A stretch of DNA of 64,000 nucleotides from Anderseniella sp. (GTDB lineage Bacteria > Pseudomonadota > Alphaproteobacteria > Rhizobiales > Aestuariivirgaceae), in the NCBI GenBank assembly GCA_028289645.1, contig JANQOK010000013.1:186001-250000 (forward strand), in the 5' to 3' direction. The stretch's first letter is position 1. Each line of letters begins with the position of its first letter. Position numbers and translations under genes: made by a program. Shown here in pieces: positions 63,960 through 64,000 of the stretch. Below the pieces are notes generated by a model. It ran no database searches and was not told where the DNA came from. It saw only the letters and a program-made list of their open reading frames with translations.

Positions 63960-64000
63960 GTGCGTAACCTGAAGGACGGTGGACCGTCGCCAATGGCTCA
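63960..64000 (+). CDS. Start of an unidentified gene cut by the window edge
   Basis: A GTG at 63960 with GGAG 7 bases upstream opens a frame reading MRNLKDGGPSPMA to the end. Too little is present to identify it. Its position divergent to an RTX gene would fit a type I secretion component, but that is conjecture. Confidence 0.35.
   Translation, partial: MRNLKDGGPSPMA

Overview
The window looks like a chromosomal segment of an alphaproteobacterium, most likely Hyphomicrobiales/Rhizobiales-like. The evidence is a GC-rich composition, a circularly permuted two-piece tmRNA gene, an alpha-type SspB, DUF4169, ribbon-helix-helix and BA14K proteins, and a housekeeping backbone in the order fumC, mepA, sspB, ssrA, thyA, folA, hflK, hflC, DUF2065, degP, serB, miaA, ilvI, ilvH, pdxJ, ilvC. 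No rRNA, tRNA, insertion sequence, prophage or CRISPR array was seen.

Layout. 1-6.4 kb: a polar amino-acid ABC transporter (binding protein, two permeases, ATPase) with an alpha/beta hydrolase and an LLM flavin oxidoreductase upstream on the same strand, and a divergent LysR regulator with a perfect palindrome at its start. 6.4-18.5 kb: a giant AsmA protein, an FAD-linked lactate/glycolate oxidase, a thioesterase, a ClC chloride transporter, a membrane class III adenylate cyclase, a DUF427/RHH/DUF4169/fumC group and a PHP phosphoesterase. 18.6-22.4 kb: small secreted protein, MepA, SspB, a cupredoxin-like protein and tmRNA. 22.5-26.4 kb: a tightly overlapping thyA-GNAT-folA-amine-oxidase run followed by ttcA. 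26.4-35.3 kb: accessory block with a Tat-exported peptide-binding protein, the formaldehyde genes adhC and fghA, and between them a tryptophan-to-anthranilate operon (kynU, tryptophan dioxygenase, formamidase). 35.5-43.4 kb: hflKC, DUF2065, DegP, then serB and miaA divergent with overlapping start codons, a GNAT and an M81 peptidase. 43.4-55.3 kb: BA14K protein, cupin, small RTX protein, then branched-chain amino acid synthesis: a leader peptide/attenuator, ilvI, a DMT transporter inserted between ilvI and ilvH, ilvH, LysE exporter, pdxJ, an unknown HEAT-like protein, an SLC13 permease, a TetR regulator and ilvC. 55.3-61.3 kb: an amine/amino-acid type catabolic neighbourhood (aminotransferase, GNAT, NUDIX, RidA, PhyH-type oxygenase, homocysteine methyltransferase, PhzF), in which two genes 5 kb apart share a 15-bp operator-like sequence. 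61.4-64 kb: an HprK-like kinase, a large RTX protein and an AT-rich promoter region at the right edge.

The most interesting items are the near-leaderless Ile-Leu-Val-Val-Val leader peptide with its attenuator, the transporter embedded between the two acetolactate synthase subunits, the shared GTCAGCAATAYTGAC element, the tmRNA/SspB neighbourhood, and the serB/miaA start-codon overlap. No clearly novel defence or mobile system was recognised.
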